This document shows, piece by piece, positions 1-10,407 of a DNA stretch of 64,000 nt. The first letter of the stretch is position 1. Each line of letters starts with the position of its first letter. The translations under genes and the position numbers were made by a program. The notes beneath the pieces are model-generated. The model worked only from the letters and a program-made list of their open reading frames with translations. It did no database searches and was not told where the DNA came from. Where the stretch lies: contig NC_083605.1 in assembly GCF_029168945.1 (NCBI RefSeq), forward strand, positions 32,625,280 to 32,689,279. Reading direction: 5' to 3'. This DNA is from Cannabis sativa (Eukaryota > Streptophyta > Magnoliopsida > Rosales > Cannabaceae).

Positions 1-527
1 CTGACAAATTTTCCTTGCTGTCATAAAAGATGTAGTTCGGAATATAGAAAAAACAACGAAACAGTGGTTATAGTTAAAAGCTTACTTTACTATATCATAG
101 ATTACAAAATTACACCTTCTACTAATAAAAAAAAATTACTAAGTAATAAAACAATGATTGTTCTATTACTAAAAGCAAAATAATTCATTATCTCCAAACA
201 AAAATCCATTACATTGAACGTAATAATACCCACCTTTAAATCACTCTTTACAAAATAAGTTCCAGCCATTGGTGAAACAAATAAAACATCAATTGTGTCA
301 TCTAATCAATATTGAAAATTAGCGGTAAGATCTTGATGATAAAATAATAATTTTTTTTGGTAAGACAAAAAAATTAAAGAAGATGTATTTGATTTCTCGT
401 GTCTAATCAAGCAGGGTTAAGAGTATTAGTCACATCACCATGCATTGAACGAGATTACAATTTTCTTTTATACAGTAGTGACATGACTAAACAACAACTA
501 AATAAGCTAGCTATAAATATAGGGTAA
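1..527. other. AT-rich non-coding flank, nothing recognised
   Basis: AT-rich sequence with no convincing reading frame, splice signals or repeat termini. It ends at the target site of the hAT-type MITE. Confidence 0.6.
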
Positions 528-535
528 GTTTAGAT

Positions 536-1117
536 TATGGGTGTTTATTGGATCACATCCAATGGATTTGGATTCATCCAATCCAATCCAATTATTTATT
601 GGATATTGGATTTTTCCATCCGATCCAATCCAATTGAATTGAGTCATCCGATCCGATCCGATCCAAAGGATGTATTGGATTGGATCGGTTCCATCCATTG
701 AATGCTTTAACTGGTTTTTTATTAGATTGGATTGGATCCATCCAATGGATCTCATGGATGAATCCAATTCATTTTAACCACTATTTAGGCTAATTTCATT
801 AAAACAAAAAATATATATGAAAAAACATAATTTAAAACCTAATAATCTCACATAGATAATAAAATAATATATAAAATATTAAATAAAATAATTAAATATA
901 TAAAATTTTAAATATTAAATATGATTGGATGGACATTGGATGATATTGGATTGGATTGGATCAGTTATCCATTGGATCGGATGTCTCATCCAACATCCGA
1001 TCCGATCCAATTGGATTTTTAAAATTTGCATCCGATCCGATCCAATTATGATTGGATATCCGATTATATTAGATCGGTCGGTTAGAATTGGATTGGATGA
1101 CTTTCTGCACACCCCTA
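536..1117. mobile_element. hAT-type MITE with GGATTGGATC subterminal repeats
   Basis: A 582-bp non-autonomous element flanked by a perfect 8-bp duplication GTTTAGAT (528-535 and 1118-1125). The ends are inverted: TATGGGTGTTTA on the left, and TAGGGGTGTGCA reading inward from the right. An 8-bp duplication with a TA(G)GGGTG terminus is the hAT signature. Both arms are packed with GGATTGGATC / GATCCAATCC units in opposite orientations around an AT-rich centre. The whole element is therefore roughly palindromic, and the short reading frames inside it are by-products of the repeats. No transposase is encoded. Confidence 0.85.
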
Positions 1118-1125
1118 GTTTAGAT

Positions 1126-1492
1126 TACACCATTTAAAGAAGTGTTTGGGTAAACTTTTTATCTCCTAAGACATTTAACAAAAAAAAATTAGTATTTTTT
1201 TTTTAATAATTTTGTATGTAATAGTTATTTAAGATTATTTGTAAATTGTTAAATAATTTTAAATAGTTTAAAATATCGAAAACAAGATTTATATATTTTG
1301 TAGTATTTGCGACTGTTTTTCTTATACACATAGTAACTAACTGTTTAAACTTTAATTTCGACATTGTAAACTATTCAGAATTTTTTGAAAAATTTACAAA
1401 TGATCCTAAATAGCTACAACATACATGATAACATATTTGATTCAGCATACAGAAGAGTTTTTTAGTCAATTTTTTTTAATGATAGTGTATGT
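1126..1492. other. AT-rich non-coding stretch
   Basis: No coding potential or termini seen between the MITE and the inverted LTR fragment. Confidence 0.5.
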
Positions 1493-2165
1493 GTTGAAAC
1501 TTATTTTATCATGATCTAGATTTACTAACATGTGTGTTTGATAATGATCTATAATCTAACATCCTAAATATGAATTTTCTAAAATAATAAAATAAACACA
1601 TAAAGTTATAGAAAACCTTACATTGGTGGTAGCGGAATATAATGACTCATTCCGTTCAGATCTCTAACCCTTGTTCTTTTCTCTCGCAGAGTATTACTAA
1701 GATCTGAACTCGATTCTCCTTAGATGATAGAATTCTTCACAATCTTCCACACTATATCTGAGTATTAACTTGAAATGTGTGGGCAAACACTTACTCAATA
1801 TATATAGGACACAAAATTATGAAGAAGGAAGGAGAAGGTTTCGAAATTCAAGAGAGGCTTTCACTTTATTCTTCTCAGTTGTCTGACAAAGTCGTCTGAT
1901 AAGTGTTATGAAAATAATAGTCACCTCTTTCCTTATATAGAATTTCATCTAGGGTTAGGATTTAAATTATATGGAATTAAAAAAAAAAGATAAATAATAG
2001 CTTAATTAAACCCTTATGGTCGAACCACTATGTGGGCCCTACAGATTTTAATTTTGTCATTTTATTTGAGAACTTATTTTTTCTTTCACAAATGTCATTT
2101 TTTTTAATTCTAATCCTATAAATGTCAAATATATCTATTTAATAATTATAATTAATAATCAAATA
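1493..2165 (-). repeat. Diverged partial LTR of the A family, inverted
   Basis: The reverse complement aligns by eye with the 3' two-fifths of the 1.9-kb Copia LTRs elsewhere in the window. It has the TGTTG terminus at 1493, the 'ctctgcgaga gaaaag..caagggttagagatctgaac' block, the 'cattccg..accaatgtaaggtttt' block, a CTATATAAGG box corresponding to the family's CTATAAATAG box, and an AGGGCCCAC block corresponding to AGGCCCAC. Similarity fades near 2165. No primer-binding sequence follows the terminus, so it is a truncated or solo LTR. It is clearly more diverged than the other copies and so older. Confidence 0.7.
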
Positions 2166-2231
2166 AAATATCTTATTATTCAAATGTGCATTCAGATTCA
2201 GAAGTCCGAATCTTAAAAAAATGCACCCTAA

Positions 2232-2624
2232 GAGCTTGTTTGGTTGTGTTTTCAGTTTTCAGTTCTTAAAATTGTGTTTTTAAATGTGAGAATAGAAAAC
2301 GGTTTTTGGTCATTTTACAAATTTAATGGTATTTGGCACAAGTTTTTTAAAACTATTTTAAATTTTTTTCTTACTAAAAATAATCAATATTTTAAAACCA
2401 TACCATAATATGAACCCATTTGGCTCCGAGTCTAGGATCCGAGTATGTGAGAAAAAATATAAAATATAATATCTTAGACAAAAAAAAAAATTGTTTTTGA
2501 AAATTGAAAACAACATTTTGATGTTTCTGTTTTTTTAGTTTTTTTAAAACTTAAGCTTTAACAAACTGTTTTTAAAAAATTTTGCCAAACAATCCCTATT
2601 AGTTTTATGAAACCAAACAGCCCC
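2232..2624. mobile_element. PIF/Harbinger-like (Tourist) MITE
   Basis: A 393-bp AT-rich element starting GAGCTTGTTTGGTTG, with TIR GGGGCTGTTTGGTTT reading inward from the right end. It is flanked by TAA on both sides (2229-2231, 2625-2627). A three-base TWA duplication with a TGTTTGG terminus is typical of Harbinger/Tourist MITEs. There is no coding capacity. It lies just upstream of the recognisable part of element B's LTR, probably inside that LTR. Confidence 0.6.
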
Positions 2625-2627
2625 TAA

Positions 2628-2948
2628 GTCTCTAAGTCTGATAACTCTCTTCTTCACTCTCTCACACGCCCATACAAACATTCTCAACGCTCGAGGTTTG
2701 CCATCTTTGATTCATACTTTGTACCCTTAAGGGATCTATATCAGATCTCACCTATAGTGATTTGAATAGTATTATCCCTCGGTATCAATAAAACTAAAAG
2801 GGGAGTAGTTCATTACCCGTTAACTAAGGGGGTCGAACCTCTATAAAATTTTGTACGCTCTTTACTTTCTAATTCTAATTGTGTAACACGTTGTAAATAT
2901 CAGATTCATACGACCCCACTATCGGTTGATCACTTTTCGAGGTCAACA
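2628..2948 (+). repeat. 3' part of the left LTR of Tat-like element B
   Basis: The stretch ends in GGTCAACA, directly followed by the same TTTGGTGCTTTCATTGAGAG leader that follows the LTR of the intact Tat element E. This marks 2948 as an LTR end. A CTATAAAAT box lies near 2841. The LTR start cannot be placed because the upstream sequence is occupied by a MITE and an unrelated LTR fragment. Confidence 0.6.
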
Positions 2949-2949
2949 G

Positions 2950-2970
2950 TTTGGTGCTTTCATTGAGAGC
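2950..2970 (+). other. Conserved post-LTR leader / primer-site region of element B
   Basis: TTTGGTGCTTTCATTGAGAG follows the inferred LTR end. The same block follows the 5' LTR of element E on the minus strand, and in both elements the first downstream reading frame begins MV-x-TR. I cannot name the tRNA with confidence. Confidence 0.65.
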
Positions 2971-2998
2971 GAGTGGATATTGTATCTGATCAAATTCC

Positions 2999-3460
2999 AT
3001 GGTTAACACAAGAAGAACTTCAATTGCACCGTCTGTATATGTAGGTCTCCCTAAAGACCCACCGACTGCAGATCCTAATGTTCATGTTCCAGCCACAACT
3101 AGAATTCCTAAGAACACTGCTGATGTGGTCAATCCTGTTGCCATAATAGGCACCACAAGTCTGGCCACTACAGCTTGCCAAAGCAACACAAACATCCCGG
3201 TAGATTTGAATAGTAGGCCCTTGCCTCCAAGAGAGGACCCTCCATTGGTGTCTCCCACTGAAGGAAGGACACATGGGCGACAACCCTTAGGAACAATAAT
3301 TGGATCTCGTCTCCGGTACTATGCTGGAGAGATAGGACCAGGAGTTGGCCAGCCTACAATTGGTGAGCCCCATTTGGACTTGGGAGAAGATCTCAAGTTA
3401 GCCAGACTTAGAGAAGCTGTCGGCCAAGCTACCCTAAGTGAAGAACCACGCGCCTGTTGA
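2999..3460 (+). pseudogene. gag N-terminal fragment of Tat-like element B
   Basis: A 153-residue open frame starting MVNTRRTS, rich in Pro, Thr and Arg, with no enzymatic motif. Its start is analogous to MVETRATR of the element E polyprotein. It sits about 50 bp after the post-LTR leader, as expected for Gypsy gag. The frame stops at TGA 12 bp before element A. The downstream half, beyond A, reads in another frame, so at least one frameshift lies near 3435-3460. Assignment as gag rests on position and the MV-x-TR start; no gag domain is recognised in this part. Confidence 0.55.
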
Positions 3461-3472
3461 CTGCGATATATT

Positions 3473-5356
3473 TATTGGGTTTTGTGCCCTAAATAAAACC
3501 CATTACAATCTGATTAGTTATCAATCTAAGAAATTTGAAGTGATTTATGTTTGGATGAGTTTTTCATGCTTATGGTTTAATATATATCTTTATATATGCA
3601 CAAAATCAGTTAAGTCCAGAACATATATTTATTCACAATTACAGTATTGTCAACACAGTGGAATGTGATTGTGATTATATGATTCAAAAGACTAAGTCCC
3701 TGTTTCATCAGTGTTTTGGATTTACACTGATGTGATAATCAGCGATGATGTGTACTTACACTTGGAGTAAGTGTTATGTTCTTTCCAGGACATTAGTAAA
3801 GTATACTAGTTTCGAATGTATGGAGTATACATTGGACTGGACCGATATTGAACTTAGTCAAGATATTATAAACTTACCGTTGTATCTTTCCAAGTCAATA
3901 TCACTAGTTGATCTTAGATCAAAAGAATCTAAATCCTGATATGCTTAAGCTCAACTCAGGAGTGCTATTCGTGTTCTTTGATTTATTAGTTAAGCCTACT
4001 TTTGGGTCAGGGTGATACGTATATTTTGGGAACATGATAGTATGATTGAGTGGGAGCTCTGAACATAAATATGGAATCTATAGCTTCTACTGGTGTATAG
4101 AAGTCAAATGATGATTCCCTTCGAGCTTAGCTAAATAGAAGTAAATGGATGAGCTCTTATTTCAGTGACTATTTCTTAGATCACTAAAACATCATTTACA
4201 GGTAGCTAAGTGTTTTAAGGGGCCAAATACATTGAGGGGTGAAAACGGTAAATTTATCCCATCTCGATGTAAATCATCTATATAGAGGATCTTTGATCAC
4301 ATTAAGATTATAACAATGGTTAAATGAGATAGCATATCTAAATCGTGGAACATATAGAATGCTCTATATAAGTTTGAGAGTGCAATTCCAAGTTCTAAGA
4401 GTGGATTCAACATGAATTAATAAGTTAGGGAATTTACTTAGTAAATTCGGTTCGCTTATTGGAAGCTCAGCATTATAGATCCATGGTCCCCATTCTAGTT
4501 GAGACCATATTGCTTGTAAGACTCAATAATTGATTTATGATTAATCAATTATAATTCTAAAGTTAGACTATGTCTAATTTGTGAATTTTCACTAAGCAGG
4601 GGTGAAATTGTAAAGAAAAGAGATTTTAGGTCTATTTATTAATTAAGAGACTCTATATGTCTAATTAATAATTATATTAAATGACAATATTATTTAATAA
4701 TATATTTTAGTTATTAAATAATTAGTTTTGGCATTTAAATGGTTAGAATTGGAAAATTGGCATTTTTGAGAAAATAGAAATAAAAATTGTGAAAACTGCA
4801 AAATCCAAGTGAGGCCCACTAACACCTATGGCCGGCCACTTGATTCAGTTTTTCCAATTAATATTTTCATTATTTTAATGCCAAATAATTACTAACCTAA
4901 ACCTAGTAGTTGCCTATAAATAGAAAGTGATGGCTCAGTCAAAAATAAGTTTTTATCAGTTTCTTAAGATTGCTCTTTCAGAAAAACTGAGCCTTCCACT
5001 TTCTCTCTATAGCCGACCCTCTCTCTCTCTCTCTCTTTTCTTCCTCATAATTTCGAAACCTCATAGTGATAGTGCCCACACACAGCAAGTGGTACCTCAA
5101 TCATAGATTGGAAGACTGTGAAGGATCACATTCAAAGAAGAAGGACATTCGGGCTCAGATCTTGATAATACTCTGCGACAGAAAGGATACAAGGGTTAGA
5201 GATATGAGTGGAAGGAGACATATGATTCCGCTGCAACCAATGTAAGGTTTTCTTAACTTTATATGTGTTTATTTTTGTTTTAGAAAGTTCATATTTAGGA
5301 TGTTAAACAACATACTTGTGAGTAGATTTAAGATCCTGGTAAAATAAATTCCAACA
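3473..5356 (+). repeat. 5' LTR of element A
   Basis: 1,884 bp. It begins TATTGGG, where the other copies have TGTTGGG (G to A at the second base), and ends CCAACA. The first bases can fold (GGGTTTT...AAAACCC). It contains a TATA box, a CT microsatellite near 5015-5036 that differs in length from the partner LTR, and the block 'gtcagggtgatacgta' shared by the four other full-length LTRs, where one copy (56692) has diverged. Confidence 0.92.
4915..4922 (+). promoter_or_regulatory. TATA box in the 5' LTR of A
   Basis: TATAAATA within CTATAAATAGAAAG. Equivalent boxes lie at 27723-27730 in the partner LTR and near 30608 and 51510 in other copies. The copy at 56692 has a degraded CTATAATAGG. Confidence 0.65.
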
Positions 5357-5358
5357 AC

Positions 5359-5371
5359 TGGCATCAGAGCC
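5359..5371 (+). other. Primer-binding site of element A (initiator-Met type)
   Basis: TGGCATCAGAGCC begins 2 bp after the LTR. The usual Copia site complementary to the initiator-Met tRNA is TGGTATCAGAGCC, so there is one mismatch at the fourth base. Confidence 0.85.
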
Positions 5372-5629
5372 ATGGTAATTTATTTGATTGCAAGAAATTT
5401 GGACTTAAAATGATTTGTATGTGATTTGGATGGTTTCATGTTGATCTATGTGTTATATGATGATTGATTGATGTTTGTGAATTTTCGTGAAAAATAATTT
5501 AAATTCTATTTCTGAAATTATTTTTATTGGATAGTTTGGAAAAAATTAAGCAATTTACTTTTTTACAGAACTCAATTTCGATTTTATTTGAATAATTTAT
5601 GAATTTTTGAAAATTGGAAAATATCGGGA

Positions 5630-5858
5630 TGGTGTCACCCACCCTACGCGCGCGGATGACGATGAAACCCTCGGCTGCACGCGCTCAGACACGAGCTCGA
5701 CCGAGCTTCCTCGGTCAGACAAGATCTTGTCTGAAATCGTCCTTTGCACGCGCAGAGAGGCTGCATGCAGCCTCCTACGCCGAGGGACCTCGGCCAAGCC
5801 TCCCAGCATACGCGCGCGGACAGTATGCAATGCATACTGATTGCATACTGTCCGTACC
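5630..5858 (+). other. GC-rich palindrome island in the leader of A
   Basis: A sharply GC-rich island in AT-rich surroundings. It contains the perfect 20-bp palindrome TCAGACAAGATCTTGTCTGA (5715-5734) and the perfect 18-bp palindrome GAGGCTGCATGCAGCCTC (5757-5774). It also has a perfect 15-bp inverted repeat, CGGACAGTATGCAAT (5817-5831) and its complement at 5840-5854, with an 8-nt loop. Short open frames on both strands are not conserved in the sister elements and are not called as genes. Position after the primer site suggests an RNA dimerisation or packaging structure; this is inference. Confidence 0.6.
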
Positions 5859-8276
5859 ACTTGCAAAAATTTTTCGTTTTCTTCGATTTTTCATGCTATT
5901 TCATGGAATTAACTTCCAATTTTTTGTGTAGTTTTGTATTTTGATTTTTACTTTTCAATTTTCAAATCTAATTATCAATAATAAATTAATTTGAATTTTT
6001 TAAAATTAATTTTAGATATTAGTGTAATTTGAATTTGAAAATAGGTAAAAATCTATCTTTTTGCTTAATTTTTTTTATCTTATTTTTAAATTTTATTATT
6101 TTATCTTATTTTTTAAATTTAAGGTCAGATATTAAATTTTTTTAAAATTATTTTTTTTTAAATAATTTGACCTTATTTAAATTTAAAATAAGATTACTAT
6201 AATCATGATATTTTGAATAGAAATAAGATATTTTGCTAACTTTTAAATTTTGTTATTTTTTTTTATTTAAATTAAATTATAAAAACTAAAAAGGATATTT
6301 ATTTATCATTTTTTAATTTTTTTTGAATATTTAATTTATTGAATAACATGATATTTTTAAAAGTGGTTAGCAAATTTTTTGAAATAATATTTAGGTTAGT
6401 TGAAACCTAATTTTTTTAAAATTGTAGGTTTAATTTTAAATATTATTTTATTTTAATTTAAAATCCAAAAATATTTTTTTTATTATTATTTATTCTTTTC
6501 GAAATTTCATTATTTAAAATTAAATAAATCATACATCCAACTATCCAGTTCAACTTGTTGCAGGAGTATGTGTTTTAGCTTATGTGTAAGTTTTATAAAA
6601 CTTATTATTGCTTGATCTAAATTGTCATGGTTAACTTGTTGACAGATCCAATGATCTGATTTTAACCCATGGTTCAATTGTCAATAGGTCAAGTAAATAA
6701 TTTGTAACAGGTAAATTTTACATTCTTCTTTCATCTGTGTATGACCTAGAAACATGATAGGGTCCATCCAAATCTGTGTGCCTGTGTGAGCCTATATATT
6801 TATTTTATTATAGATACATATAGGTTGTTGCTAAATAAAATGTCACACCCTGATAGATTTTATTTAGGTCCATTTAGTTTTTGGACCTATTCAATTAATA
6901 ACAATTATTTATTTTAAGGTTAAATTCCTCTCTTTTGGGCCTTGTGTGACAGTTGGGGGCCAATAGGAGTGGGTACGACATACTGAACCCGGATCCCCCT
7001 CACATGAACTACCCCAATTGTGAAGGCCCATTTGCCTGATTTGAATAACTGTGCTAGGTTAATTAAATTAGTTTAACCTAATAAAATTGATTAGCAACAT
7101 AATTAACTTTGAAAATATATGAAATTTATTTTCATTTTAATATTTTAAAGTTAATTTTAAGAAAAACACTCTTAGTTTTTAGATATTATTTCTAGATAAA
7201 CTATTTGTATTTTTCTTGTATTTAATTAAATAAAGAATTTTAACTAACTAGATTCTTTCTGGAGCTTATTTATTAAATATTCCTATTTAAGTTATATATT
7301 AGTTATTTATAACTGATTTTTCTTATCAAACTTAAATTTGAATATTTTTTTTGAATTTAAAATTAAGTTGAGGAATTCTAGGAATTGGTTATTGAAGATT
7401 CTTGAGATATTTTTTAAGTTAGTTTTAAATTTAAAATGGAATATTTTCAAAATTAAGTGGTTACAACTTAATTTTGATATTTAATTGAATTTAAATTTGA
7501 AAATATTTAAGTTTATCTTAGATTCTTTCTTTAACAACTTAAATTAGATATTTTTTAAATTTTTTGAAAAGATACTTAGTTAAATTGAGATATTTTCTAG
7601 ATAGTTATTTCTAGACTAGTTATTATTTCTAATATTTATAGGAAAATATTATACATTGTGAAATTAATTATTTTATAATTAATTTTGGTACAATTCAAGC
7701 TAAGAATATTTTTTCGTAGTATTAAACTAGAGATTAATAATTAAGCCTTCTCTATACTTAATTATTTATTTTTTGAATTTAATATATTTAATTAAATTAA
7801 AAAATTAAATATCTAAGTTGATTTTCATCATGATACTTAAATATATTTTTTCATGACACTTAATTAAATAGAAAATTATTTTAAGTTGAAATTTTTTTTA
7901 CAACTTAAATTTGAATAATTTTCAAAATATATTTTATTTATTTTATTAATCAAATTCGAAATTGCATTTAATTATGCAAGAGGATTTTGAATTTATCTTG
8001 AAAAATAGATAAAAGTTGTAAATTAATTATTTATTTTAATTAATTTTTGAACCAACTTAAATCAATGATTTTTTCATTTAATGATTAATTTAAAATAAAT
8101 GAACTAAAATATATTATCATTAGAAATTGAATTAATTAGTCAAAAGAAAATCTAGATAGGTAATATTTTTGCTTGAAGTATTTTTTTAGTAATTATTTTT
8201 AAAGTATTTCGAAAATAGTATAGTATTATACTTTCTTTTTCAAAATACAATAAATATATTCTTATGAAAATTTAAA
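5859..8276 (+). repeat. AT-rich leader of A with degenerate hairpin repeats
   Basis: No coding potential. The same sequence recurs in elements 4, 5 and F. Repeating units have the form AAGTTGAAAATTAATTTT ... ACCAACTTAAATTAGAATAA and can pair imperfectly with themselves (for example around 7450-7545, 7890-7915 and 8030-8065). The landmark 'gggccttgtgtgagagt ... agtgggtacgacatactgaac' appears near 6940-6990 and in each sister copy. Confidence 0.7.
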
Positions 8277-9609
8277 GGGATTTTTTCTATAATAAACTGA
8301 AAATGGAAAAATTTACATTTATGACCTACATAGAGAAAATAAACAAAAATAGAAACTAAAAGTTGTTATTTACAAAAATACCTGCCAAAAAAAAAAAACG
8401 GAGGGGATCTTCCTTCTTTGTGACCCAGCTGTCGAACCCCAACAACCATTTTCAACCATTTTCATTCTAAAACTAGGAAAATCATATCTAAAAAACTGTA
8501 GATCTCAAAGAAAAACTACTCAGATCCCGAAAATCCAAATACAAAAAGGGAAAAAAAATTATCCAACCTCCATTGTTGTACAAAAAAAAAAAAACTCAAA
8601 AACAACATTCAGTCAAAAGCCCAACGCGTTCAGAGGAGAAGAATCGAAGAGAAGGAGATCTGTAATCATTGAAACTCACCCATGATTGAATCAGAGAAAT
8701 AATTGAAGGTAATACAATTTCTTCATGAACATCTTCCAATCTTTTATTCTACATAAATGAGAATTTGTTATTAATTGAGGAAAACTGGAATAAATTGAAA
8801 TAATAATAAAATATTGGTGAATTTGAACAAAAAAACAACAACGGTTTGCATAAAACAAATATTAATGCATATAATTATATGCTACAGAGTTTTAATCTGC
8901 AAACAGTTGTTTATAAGTTGTTTTCCAGTAAAATAATGGTTGTTTGGGATCTGCAAACGAGAAATGATGAATCTATTCTTATTAATTACTGAATGCTTTA
9001 AAATAGTTGTTTAATAGTTGATTTGACAGATTCAAATAGTCGTCCAGATCAAAATGTTATCTGCAAATGTTGTTGCTAGAAAGAGTTGTTTAGTAGTTGT
9101 TTTGCCAGATTGAAATAGTTGTTTGCAACTTCTGAAATTGAAACAAATAAATAATTTACATTATTTCAGGATACGGAACCATTACAAATTTTGGTACAGA
9201 GCAATGGGCATTGGGATGACAACAACTCAAAGACAGTGCAGATTTGCAAAGAATGCAGAAACAACCCGGCAACAACTTCCAAGCAACAACTATCTGCGCA
9301 AACAATTGGATCAGTTCAAGACGATACATTTTTTTTAGGAACAGGGACCGTGACATCATAATCAACCATACAACAACCAGAAAACAACAAAGAAAAAACT
9401 ACAGCAATAGATGAATATAAAAACAACTAAAAAATAACTCAATAACAACACAAAAATAACATCAACAAAAATACATAAAAGAAATACAAAAAGAATGACA
9501 GAATACATAAAACCGTCATGATAAACGAGTAAAACATTGACAAAAAAAAAACAAAATAGTTACTGTAAAAACAAACTCAATAAAATGATAAAAATCAAGG
9601 TAATAATAC

Positions 9610-9678
9610 CTTGGATTTAACTTTAGGCTTTTCTCTCCCATCATGCATTTCGTTCTCAAAATCAGAATCGGATATAAC
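9610..9678 (-). CDS. Putative exon 2 of the MULE-carried gene
   Basis: Lies after an acceptor TTGTTGTTCTAG and before a donor AAG/GTATT, separated from exon 1 by a 107-bp AT-rich intron (9679-9785). Exactly 23 codons in the phase left by exon 1, encoding an acidic-then-basic stretch (VISDSDFENEMHDGREKPK). Conservation of phase through both sites supports real splicing. Further exons downstream on the minus strand are not resolved. Confidence 0.45.
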
Positions 9679-9785
9679 CTAGAACAACAAGGGGGGAAAA
9701 TTTAAAACACAAAATGTAATACGAAAAAACACAACAACTAGAAAAAAACTAAACAAAAATTGAAAAACAACAAAACCAAACTTAC

Positions 9786-10022
9786 ATCCTTTGTAGACTT
9801 CGAAGGTTTCGCTCTCTTTGCCTTACGAGACTCGACCTTATTTGGAATGGGTCTTTTCTTAGTAGCAGATGGCTCTGGAACATCACCCATTACTTTCTTA
9901 GCAATGCGCTTCAAACCCATCTTAAGATCAACTTTATATGAATTTTTAGGAGGTTTCTTTGAATTTTTAGAATTTTTTTTAGCTGGAGATGGGGACTTCG
10001 AACCACTTCTAGTGGTGGTCAT
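9786..10022 (-). CDS. Exon 1 of a lysine-rich protein gene carried by the MULE
   Basis: Starting at the ATG on the minus strand, 79 codons encode a basic protein opening MTTTRSGSKSPSPAKK and rich in Lys, Ser and Pro (nuclear-localisation-like runs such as KKRPIP and RKAKRAKPSK). Translation is open to GAT, then a consensus donor GTAAGT follows. The upstream minus strand (10023-10260) is CT-rich like a plant 5' leader. Without the splice, the frame runs on as hydrophobic intron-like sequence. The function is unknown. N-termini of this composition occur on Ulp1-like proteins carried by some MULEs, but no protease domain is present here. Confidence 0.5.
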
Positions 10023-10407
10023 TTATAGAAGAAGAGAACACAATGGGGGAGGAAGAACTTATAGAGATTATCGAACAAAATGGAGATAGTGGCATAGATG
10101 GGAGGTTGATAAAAAATGTGGGTAAGGGCTTCGACTGGGTGATCGTGAGCTATGGAGGTTGAAGAACAGAGGAAAGAGAAACAGAGAAAAAAAAAAGAAG
10201 AAGAATAGGGCAGATATGGAGGAGGTGGGGTGTTAGAATGGATAAAACATGACATATGCATGGTAAAGGTATATTTGTAATTATTGAACTTTTGAAAAAG
10301 TAAAATTGAAAAATAAAAAATGTAAAAAGGTTTAAATAACTGAGAATAAATAAAAATGTAAAAAAAAGGTAAAAAAGGACATCAAGCGTAAAAATCTCAA
10401 ATTTAAA

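Larger units (their letters stand above)
8277..10398 (-). mobile_element. MULE-like transposon carrying a gene fragment
   Basis: A 2,122-bp insertion flanked by a perfect 9-bp duplication AAATTTAAA (8268-8276 and 10399-10407). Termini are GGGATTTTT on the left and GAGATTTTT reading inward from the right. A 9-bp duplication is the Mutator hallmark. Elements 4 and 5 provide the empty site (near 61410: 'gaaaattaaatttgagttg'). No transposase is recognised. It carries a minus-strand, intron-containing reading frame and GTTGTTT-rich sequence at 8890-9130, so it resembles a gene-carrying non-autonomous MULE. Confidence 0.8.

Noticed and set aside
507..1137. Short open frames on both strands rich in Ile, Gly, Ser, Asp, Trp
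   Set aside because: They are translations of the GGATTGGATC repeats of the hAT MITE and occur on both strands at once.
3745..3939. 64-residue frame present in two LTRs (also at 26554)
   Set aside because: Repeated because the LTR is repeated; disrupted in the other LTR copies, so not a conserved protein.
5359..5371. tRNA gene suggested by the Met-like sequence after LTRs
   Set aside because: Only the complement of a tRNA 3' end is present, in the position of a primer-binding site. No cloverleaf.
5597..5944. Five overlapping open frames in the GC-rich island of A
   Set aside because: GC-rich sequence lacks stops by chance. None is conserved in elements 4 and 5, where the island differs; palindromes explain the region better.
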